Of a DNA stretch of 64,000 nucleotides, positions 9,419 to 18,196 are shown piece after piece. The notes under the pieces were generated by a model. It was not told where the DNA came from. It ran no database searches and was given only the letters and a program-made list of their open reading frames with translations. Source of the stretch: Oceanihabitans sediminis (GTDB taxonomy: Bacteria; Bacteroidota; Bacteroidia; Flavobacteriales; Flavobacteriaceae); the NCBI RefSeq assembly GCF_003337215.1, contig NZ_QPIG01000001.1, positions 1,216,207 through 1,280,206 on the forward strand, in the 5' to 3' direction. The position numbers and the translations under genes are program-made. Position 1 is the first letter of the stretch. Each line of letters begins with the position of its first letter.

Positions 9419-10153
9419 TTATCTTCTTTGCCTAATAGCTTCATATAAGAAAGCTCCACAAGCTACTGAAACATTTAAAGATTCAATATCTCCTAGTAAA
9501 GGTAGTTTTGCTTTAGCATCAACAAGTTTTAAAACGGAAGGATTGATTCCTCGTCCTTCACTTCCCATTATGATAGCACAAGGTTCTTTAAAAGAAACAT
9601 CATAAAGGGTGTTATCTGTTTTTTCTGTAGCAGCAATAACTTTTATTCCCGAAGCTTGAAAATGGAACATAGCATCTTTAATATGATCTACTTTACAAAT
9701 AGGAACTTTAAATACAGCTCCCGCGCTTGTTTTAATAGTATCACCATTTACAGGTGCACTACCACTTTTTTGTATAATTATTCCATCCACACCGGTACAT
9801 TCTGCTGTTCTTATAATAGCACCAAAGTTTCGCACATCACTCAATTGATCAAGTATTAAAAACAATGGTGTTTTACCAGATTCCATTACTTGTAATACTA
9901 AATTATCAAGTTCATAAAACTCAATTGGCGATATCTGTGCAACAACACCCTGGTGGTTATTTTTAGTTAATCGGTTTAGTTTTTCTACAGGAACATAAGA
10001 TGTGTTAATTCCTTCTTCCTTAATTAAGGATTCTAATTCGTGAGATAATTCACCTCTTAATCCTTTTTGAATAAAAACCTTATCTATAGCTTTATCAGCA
10101 TTGATTGCTTCAATTACTGCTCTTATTCCAAATATTTGTGTACTGTTTTCCAT
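9419..10153 (-). CDS. rlmB: 23S rRNA (guanosine-2'-O)-methyltransferase RlmB
   Basis: RlmB is a SPOUT-class methyltransferase that modifies G2251 (E. coli numbering) in the peptidyl-transferase P loop of 23S rRNA. The 244 residues match the family. The N-terminal RNA-binding substrate domain covers about 1-80 and the knotted SpoU domain about 95-240. Motif 1 is LDQLSDVRNFGAIIRTAECT, motif 2 is IIMGSEGRGI, and motif 3 is LPLLGDIESLNVSVACG near the C-terminus. Paralogues (TrmH, RlmB) share these motifs, but the length and the N-terminal domain favour RlmB. Confidence 0.9.
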   Translation of the reverse strand: MENSTQIFGIRAVIEAINADKAIDKVFIQKGLRGELSHELESLIKEEGINTSYVPVEKLNRLTKNNHQGVVAQISPIEFYELDNLVLQVMESGKTPLFLILDQLSDVRNFGAIIRTAECTGVDGIIIQKSGSAPVNGDTIKTSAGAVFKVPICKVDHIKDAMFHFQASGIKVIAATEKTDNTLYDVSFKEPCAIIMGSEGRGINPSVLKLVDAKAKLPLLGDIESLNVSVACGAFLYEAIRQRR

Positions 10154-10170
10154 GAATACAAAGGTATAAA

Positions 10171-10196
10171 AAAACCACCTCTGTTGAGGTGGTTTT
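10171..10196 (-). terminator. Intrinsic terminator of the downstream SusCD operon
   Basis: AAAACCACCTC pairs with GAGGTGGTTTT around TGTT. On the reverse strand the stem is followed by seven T. It lies 22 bases beyond the stop of the last lipoprotein gene and so ends the susC-susD-lipoprotein-lipoprotein unit, while also sitting 18 bases upstream of the rlmB ATG. Confidence 0.9.
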
Positions 10197-10217
10197 AAAT
10201 TATATTACAATACTAGA

Positions 10218-11078
10218 TTATTGTTTTGTAAATCTGTAAGTAGTAATTACTGAAGGACCACAGTTTCCTGTTACATCATTTTCAAATGATACTTCAAATA
10301 CACTATCGTCATTAGGATCAAAAGTAGTAGGTGTAGGAGCTGTTCCAAATAAATATGGAGTTCCTTGATCACAAACACAGTTTCCTCTGTTTCCACCAAC
10401 TGGCATTAAGATCTCTTCACAAACTAAGTCTATTACAAACTGGTTAGGAGTTGCACAGAAGTTAGGGAAGTTGTTAGTCATAAATGCTCTTTTAGTCTCT
10501 GAACCTGGTAAAGTATATAAAGTTACCACAGATTGGTGATTTAATACAGGACCATCAGCACCAATTGGTGTAATTTCCTCAATGAAATACTCACCTGCGA
10601 AAGGAGCATAGATTGGACAAAAACGTTGAATTTTTACAGTATGTGTTAATCTGTAATCTAAAGTTGCATCTTGTACATCATCTAGGTTAAATACTAAGTT
10701 AACACCTTGTACTGTTGAATTATTAAAATCTCCAGCAGTTACTGTAAAGCTTCCGTATTGTGCATTTGCAGGAACAACTAAATTAGAAAGGTTTAAATCT
10801 TCATAATCAAATCCTCCAGCAACAGCTGTGGTCGCAGAAGCATCTATAGAAACTGCGAATGATCTATCATAAGGTTTTGCTTCAGATACACTAACAAGTA
10901 CATCTAATTTACCAACCTCTTCTTCTTTTACAAATAGAGTACTACCACTTTCAGCAAAATATGCTACCGTAGTTCTATCTGCAAGAGTATCATCATTATC
11001 GTCTTTGTATTCTTCGTTACATGAAGTAAAACTCACGACAAGAGTTATAGCTAATAGTTTAAAAATTAGTTTTTTCAT
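10218..11078 (-). CDS. SusCD-associated lipoprotein B with Calx-beta-like repeat unit
   Basis: This 286-residue protein has a lipoprotein signal peptide ending at the lipobox cysteine C20 (VVSFTSC). It carries a beta-rich region around residues 70-130 with the pattern TTAVAGGFDYEDLNLSNLVV, similar to Calx-beta-like or carbohydrate-binding modules with a conserved G-x-DY turn. The C-terminal half contains six cysteines (for example CVCDQGTPY). It ends in YRFTKQ, and its upstream neighbour ends in YKFTKI, which together with the shared layout makes the two paralogues. It is the last gene of the unit, 2 bases after its neighbour. The position after SusD suggests a surface ligand-binding role, but the substrate is unknown. 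Confidence 0.7.
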   Translation of the reverse strand: MKKLIFKLLAITLVVSFTSCNEEYKDDNDDTLADRTTVAYFAESGSTLFVKEEEVGKLDVLVSVSEAKPYDRSFAVSIDASATTAVAGGFDYEDLNLSNLVVPANAQYGSFTVTAGDFNNSTVQGVNLVFNLDDVQDATLDYRLTHTVKIQRFCPIYAPFAGEYFIEEITPIGADGPVLNHQSVVTLYTLPGSETKRAFMTNNFPNFCATPNQFVIDLVCEEILMPVGGNRGNCVCDQGTPYLFGTAPTPTTFDPNDDSVFEVSFENDVTGNCGPSVITTYRFTKQ

Positions 11079-11080
11079 AA

Positions 11081-11902
11081 TTATATTTTTGTGAATTTAT
11101 AAGTTATAACTGCAGATTGAGCAACTGTACATCCTTCTGGGATAGTCTCAGTATATGTGAAGTAAAATTCACTGTCATCTGCTGGCATATAAGTACCTTC
11201 TGATCCTGCAGGAGCATTACTTAAAGTAATAGCACCACCACAAGTTACAGGAGCTTCTGTAGGCTCAATAGTTACAAAAGAACAATCGAAGTTTAATTCT
11301 AATACTAATGGAGCACCAATTAAGTATCCTACTTGGAATACACGAGAATCCGTACCATTATCGAATAACTCAACTTGAGCATCATTGAAAGAATCACCAA
11401 AACCGTTTGATCCAGCTACTTGCTCAATAGCATAAAGACCTGTAAATGCTGGAGCATCTACTGGATCACAACTTCTGTGTTGGATATTTACTACAGCACT
11501 GTTTTTAAACTGAGCAGCACTATCATCTGTAATGTTAATAATTGCTTGAACACCAGCTAAAGTATTAGCAGTAAAGTTTGAAGTTACTGCTACAGTTCCT
11601 GTGTAAGAATTCGCTGGAATTGTTACTGTTGAAGCCATTGTAAAATCATCCCCTAAAACTGCAGTTGAAGCTGGGTCAACAGATAATGAAATCTGTCTGT
11701 CAGTTGCACTTGCTGTTGTAGCAACAACAACCAAATTAGTTGTGTTGTTATCAGTATCCATAGCGCTAATTGAATAGTTAGCTTGGTCATAATAAGTTTG
11801 AAAAGGACCATTATAGCTATGAGAGTTCTCATCGGAATCACATGATACTGAAACTAATGCTACAGTACATGCAAATAATAATGTTTTAAATATTTTTTTC
11901 AT
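11081..11902 (-). CDS. SusCD-associated lipoprotein A with Calx-beta-like repeat unit
   Basis: This 273-residue protein has a signal peptide with lipobox cysteine C21 (ALVSVSC). An internal Ig-like unit includes STAVLGDDFTMASTVTIPAN and VQAIINITDDSAAQFKNSAV, parallel to the same region of the neighbouring lipoprotein. The last ten residues (VITYKFTKI) nearly match that paralogue (ITTYRFTKQ). It lies 14 bases downstream of susD and is almost fused to the next gene (2-base gap), so all four genes are probably one transcript. I do not recognise a characterised family. Such genes after SusD are often surface glycan-binding proteins, an inference from position only. Confidence 0.7.
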   Translation of the reverse strand: MKKIFKTLLFACTVALVSVSCDSDENSHSYNGPFQTYYDQANYSISAMDTDNNTTNLVVVATTASATDRQISLSVDPASTAVLGDDFTMASTVTIPANSYTGTVAVTSNFTANTLAGVQAIINITDDSAAQFKNSAVVNIQHRSCDPVDAPAFTGLYAIEQVAGSNGFGDSFNDAQVELFDNGTDSRVFQVGYLIGAPLVLELNFDCSFVTIEPTEAPVTCGGAITLSNAPAGSEGTYMPADDSEFYFTYTETIPEGCTVAQSAVITYKFTKI

Positions 11903-11916
11903 TTTGTTCTTCTTTA

Positions 11917-13347
11917 TTAGTTATAACATGGGTTTTGCTCCATATTAGGGTTAACATCCATTTCTGTTTTAGGAATTGGTAACTGGAATTTACAATCTCC
12001 CGCTGGAAGTGTAGTAAATAAAGTTGCTAAACCAGTACCGTCAGCATATTGACCAGCACCACTTCTGTTGATTCCTTCTCCAGATCTTTTGATGTCATAG
12101 AATCTGTGTCCTTCAAATGCAAGTTCTAATCTTCTTTCTAATGCAATTGCATCTAATAAAGGTTGACCAGTTTCATTTCCAGATACAAAAGAGCTATATC
12201 TTTGAGAACGTACAGCGTCTAAAGCAGCTAAAGCAGCAGCTTCATCTTGTGCAGGTCCAGGCATAGCTAAAGCTTCCGCTTTATTAAGCATAACCTCTGC
12301 CATTCTTATAACTTTAATATCCACAACACCAGATCCTAAGTTAATAGAAGATTCCATATGTTTTGCAACGTGGTTATAGTTTTTCCCATTATAAGCACTT
12401 GTTTCAACGTAAGTTGCTTTTCTAATATCTGTACCACCGTATAAGTTGAATAAATCGAAATCTACAACATACTCAGATCTTACACCTGAAGAAACAGTTT
12501 GGCTATAAGGAGTGTTAACACTAACTCCTGTATCAGCATCTAAGTTTTTAAGCTTAAATAAAACTCCATCATCAGAAGAATCATCCCATACTCCTGGGAA
12601 GTTTCCAAATGTTGCTACACTAGCAGTAACGTCATCTGCAGCAGCTGCAGCTTCTGCATACATACCTCTATATAAGTAAACTCTTGAAAGTAAACCATTA
12701 ATAGCGTTTTTGTTTATTTTGATAATATCATCAGCTCCTACTAAGTTTTTAGCAGTTTCTAAGTCGTTGATAATTCCATTATAAATAGCCTCAACAGTAC
12801 CTCTAGAACCTGGTTCTTGTAAAATATCTGAAGAAGTTACATAAGGCATACCTAAACTAGATAAAGCACCTGCATCTTGTGTAGGTATCTTTGAAAAAGT
12901 GTTAGTGATATTAAAGTGAGATAACGCTCTCATTGCTAATGCCTGCGCTTGGATATGATCTCTTGCAGGAGTTTGAGGAATGTTATCAATATTATCTAAG
13001 ATAAAGTTTGCATGTCTTACTACAGCATAAGCTTGAGCCATGAAACCCCCTTTAGTAATATTTTCATTAAACTGCCATTCGTGGTAAGCTTTTTGAGTTC
13101 CACGACCTTCAGCGCTAAAAATTAAGTTATCCGAAATTACATCAGGAAAAGACATCATCTCTTCACCGTAGTAACTTGGGCTTATCGCTAGAGTATATAA
13201 CCCTAATGTTGCATTTTCAAATGCTATTTCACTAGTTAAGGCATCATTTTCTCCAACAGAAGAAAACGGCGTCTTATCTAAATTATCATCACAAGAGCTA
13301 AATAGAGCTCCAATTGCGAATATTGATATATATAAGTATTTTTTCAT
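11917..13347 (-). CDS. RagB/SusD family nutrient-uptake outer-membrane lipoprotein
   Basis: SusD proteins sit on the outer face of the outer membrane and close over the SusC channel to capture ligand. The 476-residue protein has a signal peptide with lipobox C19 (ALFSSC), an N-terminal segment SAEGRGTQKAYHEWQFNENI, the TPR-type core with HIQAQALAMRALSHFNITN, and the C-terminal block ALERRLELAFEGHRFYDIKRSG. That block is diagnostic of the RagB/SusD family. It follows its SusC partner by 12 bases and precedes two lipoprotein genes. Substrate cannot be read from the sequence. Confidence 0.93.
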   Translation of the reverse strand: MKKYLYISIFAIGALFSSCDDNLDKTPFSSVGENDALTSEIAFENATLGLYTLAISPSYYGEEMMSFPDVISDNLIFSAEGRGTQKAYHEWQFNENITKGGFMAQAYAVVRHANFILDNIDNIPQTPARDHIQAQALAMRALSHFNITNTFSKIPTQDAGALSSLGMPYVTSSDILQEPGSRGTVEAIYNGIINDLETAKNLVGADDIIKINKNAINGLLSRVYLYRGMYAEAAAAADDVTASVATFGNFPGVWDDSSDDGVLFKLKNLDADTGVSVNTPYSQTVSSGVRSEYVVDFDLFNLYGGTDIRKATYVETSAYNGKNYNHVAKHMESSINLGSGVVDIKVIRMAEVMLNKAEALAMPGPAQDEAAALAALDAVRSQRYSSFVSGNETGQPLLDAIALERRLELAFEGHRFYDIKRSGEGINRSGAGQYADGTGLATLFTTLPAGDCKFQLPIPKTEMDVNPNMEQNPCYN

Positions 13348-13359
13348 TTTTATTTTTTT

Positions 13360-16300
13360 TTAAAATTTAACGTCAATTCCAAAAGATAAAGTTCTTGTAG
13401 TTGGGTAACTGTATAATGAGAACTCACCTGGAGTAACGCTACCTTCTTGAGTTTCACCAGAACCAATACCTACTTCAGGATCGCCTTTATAATGTGGAGC
13501 ATACGTCCATAAGTTGTTACCAGCAGCATATACTCTTAAAGCATCAAGAGATAATTTGTCTGTAAACTTAGAAGGTAAGTTATACCCTAATTGTAAGCTT
13601 CTTAAACGAATGTAGTCACCCTTTTGTAAGAACCTTGTAGAGGCAGTGTTGGTATCAAAATCAGGAGAATAAGAAGCAGAAGTTGGTCTTGGTAATACAT
13701 CTGAATTAGTAGTACCTGGAGTCCAGTAATTAAATGCTTCAACTCTTTGGTTAGAGTTAATATCTGTACCATCGTTAAGCATGTTTTGCTCCATTAGGTT
13801 ATAGATATAGTTTCCTGTTTTGAAGTAAAAGTTTGCAGATAAATCAAATCCTTTGTATGCAAGGTTTGTAGCAAAGCTACCATCTAACTTAGCATAAGGA
13901 GATTTTCCTGATAATAATTTTTCGTTACCATTAGGGTTGTTAGTAATGTTTCCTTCAGTATCATAGTATAATGCTTCACCATTTGCAGGGTTAACACCAG
14001 CGTACTCTGTGATATAGTAAGAATCTACTTCTTCACCAACTCTTAAAATTGTATAGAAGTTACTAGCAGTAAATAAATCTTCATCATTTACTAATTTAGT
14101 TACTTCGTTGTCATATAAGTTTACGTTACCGTTAACAGACCACTTTAATTCAGTATCTCTTAAGATATCTACAGAAAGTTCAAATTCTAAACCTTTGTTT
14201 ACCATTTCTCCTAAGTTACCTAAGATAGAGAAACCTCCTAAAGTATAAGAATAACGTTGGCTTAATAATAAGTCAGAAGTAGTTCTGTTGTAGTAATCTA
14301 CAAGACCTCTTACTCTGTTTTCAAATAAACCAAACTCAACTCCAACACCGTAGCTAAAGTTTTGCTCCCATCCTAAATCAGCACTACCGTATTGAGCAGG
14401 TACTAATGCGTTGTTTCCGTTATATGCGTTAAATCCATAAAGTGTTTGAGCACTGTAGTTACCAATTTGGTCGTTACCAGATGTACCAGCAGAAGCTCTT
14501 AATCTTAAAGTGTTGATTGCATCTACATTGAAGAAATCTTCATTGTCTACGTTCCATGCTAAAGATCCACTATAGAAGTTACCATATTTAGTGTTTTCTC
14601 CGAATCTTGAAGAACCATCTCTTCTTACAGTTGCGTTTAAGATATAACGTCCATCGTAGTTATAATCAACGTTTGCAGCAAGAGAGAATAATGTGTATTG
14701 AGATCTACTTCCTCCAACTGCATCTGGAGTAGCAGCAACATTAAGTGTGCTAGGTCCTCCTAAAGGAAATCCTTTACCTGTTGCAGAATATGATCTAAAA
14801 TCATTGTTTACATATTCAGAGAATACATTAAATTGTAATCTGTGAATGTCATTAATGTCTGTGTTATAAGTAACTTTGTTTAACCAGCTATAAGTTAAAT
14901 CGAAAGATCCATTTTCTATTTTAGATCCTGTAGGAATTTGACTGTTTACAATTAAATCTAATACAGACCCTGGGTGTAAAAAGTTTTCTCTACGGTAACG
15001 TTCATAAACTCCAGATACTTGCGTTTTGAAACTTAATTTATCAGTAAGTGTGAAATCTAAAAATCCGTTTCCGAAAATTCTAGTATAAAATCTATCAGTA
15101 GTGTTACCTGTTAACTCAGCTGTTACAGGGTAACCTGCAAGTAAGTTTTCGTTTAATATTTTATTACCGTTAGCATCTAATACTAAGTTGTTGTCTCCAT
15201 CAACTACCCATTTCGTTTCGTATGGGTTGTAGTCATACATCGCTCTAATTGGGTTTTGAGCGTTGTTTCTATCTCTAGGGTCTCCAGTTTTCATACTAGA
15301 AAAACCTAAGCTTGTTCCAATCTTAACCCAGTCTTTAGCTTGATAATCTACGTTTAATCTAGCTGTAGTTCTGTTGTAAGCATCAATATCTTGAATGATA
15401 CCGCTATCTTCATCATTACCTACAGAGAAAAAGTAGTTGATTTTTTCTTCTCCACCAACAGCAGAAAAGTTAATAGATTGGATAAAACCATCTTTTAATA
15501 ATTCATCTTGCCAATCTGTGTTACGATCAACTAATCTGTTATAATCTGCTTGAGTAGCAAGACCTGCACCAGTACCTAAACCTAATTCTCTTTCATATTG
15601 TAGTTTTTGAGCAGCGTCCATCATTTCAAAGTTATCTTTGATTTTTCTTGTACTACTTACACGGCTACTTAATTGAAATTGAGCTCCTTTGTTTACTTTT
15701 CCTCTTTTAGTTGTTACTAATACAACACCGTTACCACCACGTGCACCATAGATTGATGTAGAAGCAGCATCTTTTAAAACAGAAATGTTTTCAATGTCTG
15801 AAGGGTTAATACCATTCACGAAACTTTCATCCATTTGAGCACCATCAACAATATATAGAGGTTCGTTACCTGCATTAATTGATCCGATACCACGAATTCT
15901 AATAAAAGCCGTTTGACCTGGCTTACCATTTTGAGCTGTTACTTGTACTCCGGCTGCTTGACCTTGTAGCATATTGTCTATACTTACAGAAGGAGCAATC
16001 TTTTCTAAGTCTTCTGCAGATACGTTAGATACTGCTGAAGTTAACTCGTCTTTTTGTCTTGCACCAAGAGCAGTAATTACTACCTCTTCTAATGCGTTGT
16101 CAGGTTGAAGTGATACATTAATAGTATTTGATGTACCAACTGTTCTAGATACAGTTGCATAACCTACATAGCTAAAGTTTAAAACATCACCTGTTTTAGC
16201 TTTAATAGTATAGTTACCATCAAAATCTGTTGATACTCCACTTGTAGTCCCTTTGATAATTACAGTTGCCGTTGGTAATGGCAACCCCATTTCATCGGAA

Positions 16301-16392
16301 ACTGTCCCTGAAATTGTTTTTTCTTGCGCAAACGATATTTGCACAACAAACGCTAGTAATAGCGTTAAAATCCCACTAAACTTTGTTTTCAT
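13360..16392 (-). CDS. SusC/RagA family TonB-linked outer-membrane transporter (pair 2)
   Basis: SusC proteins are 22-strand TonB-dependent channels driven from the inner membrane by TonB-ExbBD. The 1,010-residue product starts at the ATG at 16392 (an in-frame start at 16422 would lie over the promoter). It has a signal peptide ending SFAQ. A carboxypeptidase-regulatory-like domain follows (KTISGTVSDEMGLPLPTATV, GVSTDFDGNYTI, FSYVGYAT), then a linker with the TonB-box-like LEEVVITALG, the plug domain (LYIVDGAQMDESF, IYGARGGNGVVLVTTKRG), and a beta-barrel to the C-terminal aromatic residue (GIDVKF). The first ~100 residues are nearly identical to the SusC at 18197-21418, and the rest is clearly different. 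Confidence 0.95.
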   Translation of the reverse strand: MKTKFSGILTLLLAFVVQISFAQEKTISGTVSDEMGLPLPTATVIIKGTTSGVSTDFDGNYTIKAKTGDVLNFSYVGYATVSRTVGTSNTINVSLQPDNALEEVVITALGARQKDELTSAVSNVSAEDLEKIAPSVSIDNMLQGQAAGVQVTAQNGKPGQTAFIRIRGIGSINAGNEPLYIVDGAQMDESFVNGINPSDIENISVLKDAASTSIYGARGGNGVVLVTTKRGKVNKGAQFQLSSRVSSTRKIKDNFEMMDAAQKLQYERELGLGTGAGLATQADYNRLVDRNTDWQDELLKDGFIQSINFSAVGGEEKINYFFSVGNDEDSGIIQDIDAYNRTTARLNVDYQAKDWVKIGTSLGFSSMKTGDPRDRNNAQNPIRAMYDYNPYETKWVVDGDNNLVLDANGNKILNENLLAGYPVTAELTGNTTDRFYTRIFGNGFLDFTLTDKLSFKTQVSGVYERYRRENFLHPGSVLDLIVNSQIPTGSKIENGSFDLTYSWLNKVTYNTDINDIHRLQFNVFSEYVNNDFRSYSATGKGFPLGGPSTLNVAATPDAVGGSRSQYTLFSLAANVDYNYDGRYILNATVRRDGSSRFGENTKYGNFYSGSLAWNVDNEDFFNVDAINTLRLRASAGTSGNDQIGNYSAQTLYGFNAYNGNNALVPAQYGSADLGWEQNFSYGVGVEFGLFENRVRGLVDYYNRTTSDLLLSQRYSYTLGGFSILGNLGEMVNKGLEFELSVDILRDTELKWSVNGNVNLYDNEVTKLVNDEDLFTASNFYTILRVGEEVDSYYITEYAGVNPANGEALYYDTEGNITNNPNGNEKLLSGKSPYAKLDGSFATNLAYKGFDLSANFYFKTGNYIYNLMEQNMLNDGTDINSNQRVEAFNYWTPGTTNSDVLPRPTSASYSPDFDTNTASTRFLQKGDYIRLRSLQLGYNLPSKFTDKLSLDALRVYAAGNNLWTYAPHYKGDPEVGIGSGETQEGSVTPGEFSLYSYPTTRTLSFGIDVKF

Positions 16393-16419
16393 TTTATATT
16401 TTATTTGAATTAGTCTGCC

Positions 16420-16450
16420 CAAAAATCACAATAAAAAGTTAATAAAACAA
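16420..16450 (-). promoter_or_regulatory. Promoter of SusC pair 2
   Basis: On the reverse strand TTG (16450-16448) is followed by 20 bases and then GATTTTTG (16427-16420), one mismatch from the Bacteroidota -7 consensus TAnnTTTG. The same arrangement with the same spacing occurs upstream of the other susC at 21446-21476, and the block TTAACTTTTTATTGTG between the elements is shared too. This leaves a short leader of about 25 bases before the ATG at 16392. Confidence 0.7.
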
Positions 16451-16665
16451 CTTTTTTATGATAAAATTCCTATTTGCATCTAAAAAGAGAGTTTTAACTC
16501 GGAGCATTTGATTTTAAAAAGGTTTCTAATAATTATTGTCTTTTATTGTAACTACCTTAGTGTGGTATTGGTTGTGCTTAACTATTTGTTTTTAAGATTT
16601 TTTTAATAAACAGATGTTTTATTGTTCTATATCTGTTTTTTTATTTTTTTGCTTGAGTGTGTAAG
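16451..16665 (+). other. Intergenic region between the two SusCD units, no gene seen
   Basis: The gap from 16393 to 16740 holds the pair 2 promoter at its left end and the pair 1 terminator at its right end. Between them I see no open frame with coding character. A small inverted repeat AACAGAT/ATCTGTT (16609-16615 and 16631-16637), followed by a T-rich tract on the plus strand, is the only other structure. Confidence 0.6.
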
Positions 16666-16699
16666 AAAAAAAAGCCAGAGAAAAAATATCTCTGGCTTT
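16666..16699 (-). terminator. Intrinsic terminator of SusCD pair 1
   Basis: AAAGCCAGAGA (16671-16681) pairs with TCTCTGGCTTT (16689-16699) around a 7-base loop. On the reverse strand the stem is followed by eight T and lies about 42 bases beyond the susD stop at 16741. Confidence 0.92.
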
Positions 16700-16740
16700 T
16701 GCTTATAAAAGTTACTTGATTTAAAGTAATTTATTTGGTT

Positions 16741-18186
16741 TTAATTTACATCCCAAAACAACTTTGTTCCTTGAGCATCACCACCAATACTAGCAGATGC
16801 TGCATCGTAGTTTGCTACGTTAAGATTTTGCTCGTCAATTGGATATGTATATCTGTGAGGAACAGGTAATCCTGATTCTGCAGCAATATTCATAACTGGA
16901 GCGTCATATTTTCTCCAAACTGTCCAACCTTCAAAACCTCTATTGTACATAGCTAACCAAAATTGTTTACCAATTTTCTCTCTCCATGTACCTGGAGCTG
17001 TAGCATAAGCCACATCTGGATCAGCTAAGTAAGCTAAAGCATCTGCAGGTAAACCACCCCAATACTCAATAGAAGCTTCAATACCTCTTGAGTAAAAGAA
17101 ATCTGTAGTTCCACCAACACTAAAGTTGTACTCTGGAGTAGCTGCAGTAGCTAGTAAAAAGGATACTTCTGCAAAGTCCATTAATACACCAGGAGTAGTT
17201 GCTTCGTGTAATATATCCCCTAATTGCGTGTTTGCAGTATAGCTGTTAGAATCCCCGTATACACCACCTTGGTAGGTGTCAGGTCCAACATTTTGTCTGA
17301 AATAGAATTCTCTTCTTGGATCATCTAAGTCATTCATGATGTCTATAATAGTTTCCGTAGCCACATAATCTTTACGACCAGACTCTACTAAATCTACCCA
17401 TACTGGATTCGTGTTAGGAGTAGCACTTTGGTAGTATAATAAAGCATTGTCATCATTGGATGTAAAAACTCCAGGAGCTGCAGACTCTACGGTACTTTGT
17501 GCTAAACCTGGATTAACATCAGATAAACGCATTCCTACACGTAACTTAAGAGAGTTAGCAAACTTTTTCCAAGCCCCCATATCTCCGTCATAAATTCTGT
17601 CAGCAACTGCATTAAATCCTTCCCCTGTATCAAAACTTGGGATAACAGCATCTAATCTGTTGATTAAATCTGGATAGATAACTGTTGCAGCGTCATCATA
17701 AGCTGGAAGCGGGTAATCAATGATATTTAATGCTTCTGTATAAGGAATGTCTCCAAAAGTATCTACTAATTGTTGCCAAGCATAAACAGAAAGTACTTCG
17801 ATTTGTGCAATTCTACCTGCTTTTTCAGCAGCAGTTAAATTTGCATTTTCATTTACTTTAGTTTTAGAATCTTGTAAGTCTAATAGTACATCTCTGTACA
17901 TTTCAGACCAGTGATTATCTGTAATTCCTCTACCGTTTAAATCGTAGTTAGACTCGTCTATATACGTTACTTGCGTACAATATTGTGCAAACATTCTAAA
18001 AACGTTCATGTTTACGTTAATGCTTGACATTTGATCTACCAGACTTTTGGTTGCAGCTGTAAATAATACATCTTCTGAAACCTGTGTCGGATTTTTAGGA
18101 TCTTCATTAAAGCGATCGTATTTCTCATCACTCATACATGAAAATATAAGAGTGAGAGTTAAAATTGAAAGAAAGATTTTTTTCAT
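16741..18186 (-). CDS. SusD/RagB family nutrient-binding outer-membrane lipoprotein (SusD-like type 2)
   Basis: This 481-residue lipoprotein has lipobox C17 (LTLIFSC) and begins MSDEKYDRFNEDPKNPTQVS, the opening typical of the SusD-like group 2. Further features are MFRMFAQYCTQVTYIDESNY, LSVYAWQQLVDTFGDIPYTE, WKKFANSLKLRVGMRLSDV and the ending VPHRYTYPIDEQNLNVANYD. It should bind ligand at the cell surface and feed the SusC encoded 10 bases upstream. It differs strongly from the SusD of pair 2, so the two systems probably take up different ligands. The unit stops at the terminator downstream with no accessory genes. Confidence 0.92.
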   Translation of the reverse strand: MKKIFLSILTLTLIFSCMSDEKYDRFNEDPKNPTQVSEDVLFTAATKSLVDQMSSINVNMNVFRMFAQYCTQVTYIDESNYDLNGRGITDNHWSEMYRDVLLDLQDSKTKVNENANLTAAEKAGRIAQIEVLSVYAWQQLVDTFGDIPYTEALNIIDYPLPAYDDAATVIYPDLINRLDAVIPSFDTGEGFNAVADRIYDGDMGAWKKFANSLKLRVGMRLSDVNPGLAQSTVESAAPGVFTSNDDNALLYYQSATPNTNPVWVDLVESGRKDYVATETIIDIMNDLDDPRREFYFRQNVGPDTYQGGVYGDSNSYTANTQLGDILHEATTPGVLMDFAEVSFLLATAATPEYNFSVGGTTDFFYSRGIEASIEYWGGLPADALAYLADPDVAYATAPGTWREKIGKQFWLAMYNRGFEGWTVWRKYDAPVMNIAAESGLPVPHRYTYPIDEQNLNVANYDAASASIGGDAQGTKLFWDVN

Positions 18187-18196
18187 AATATTTTTT

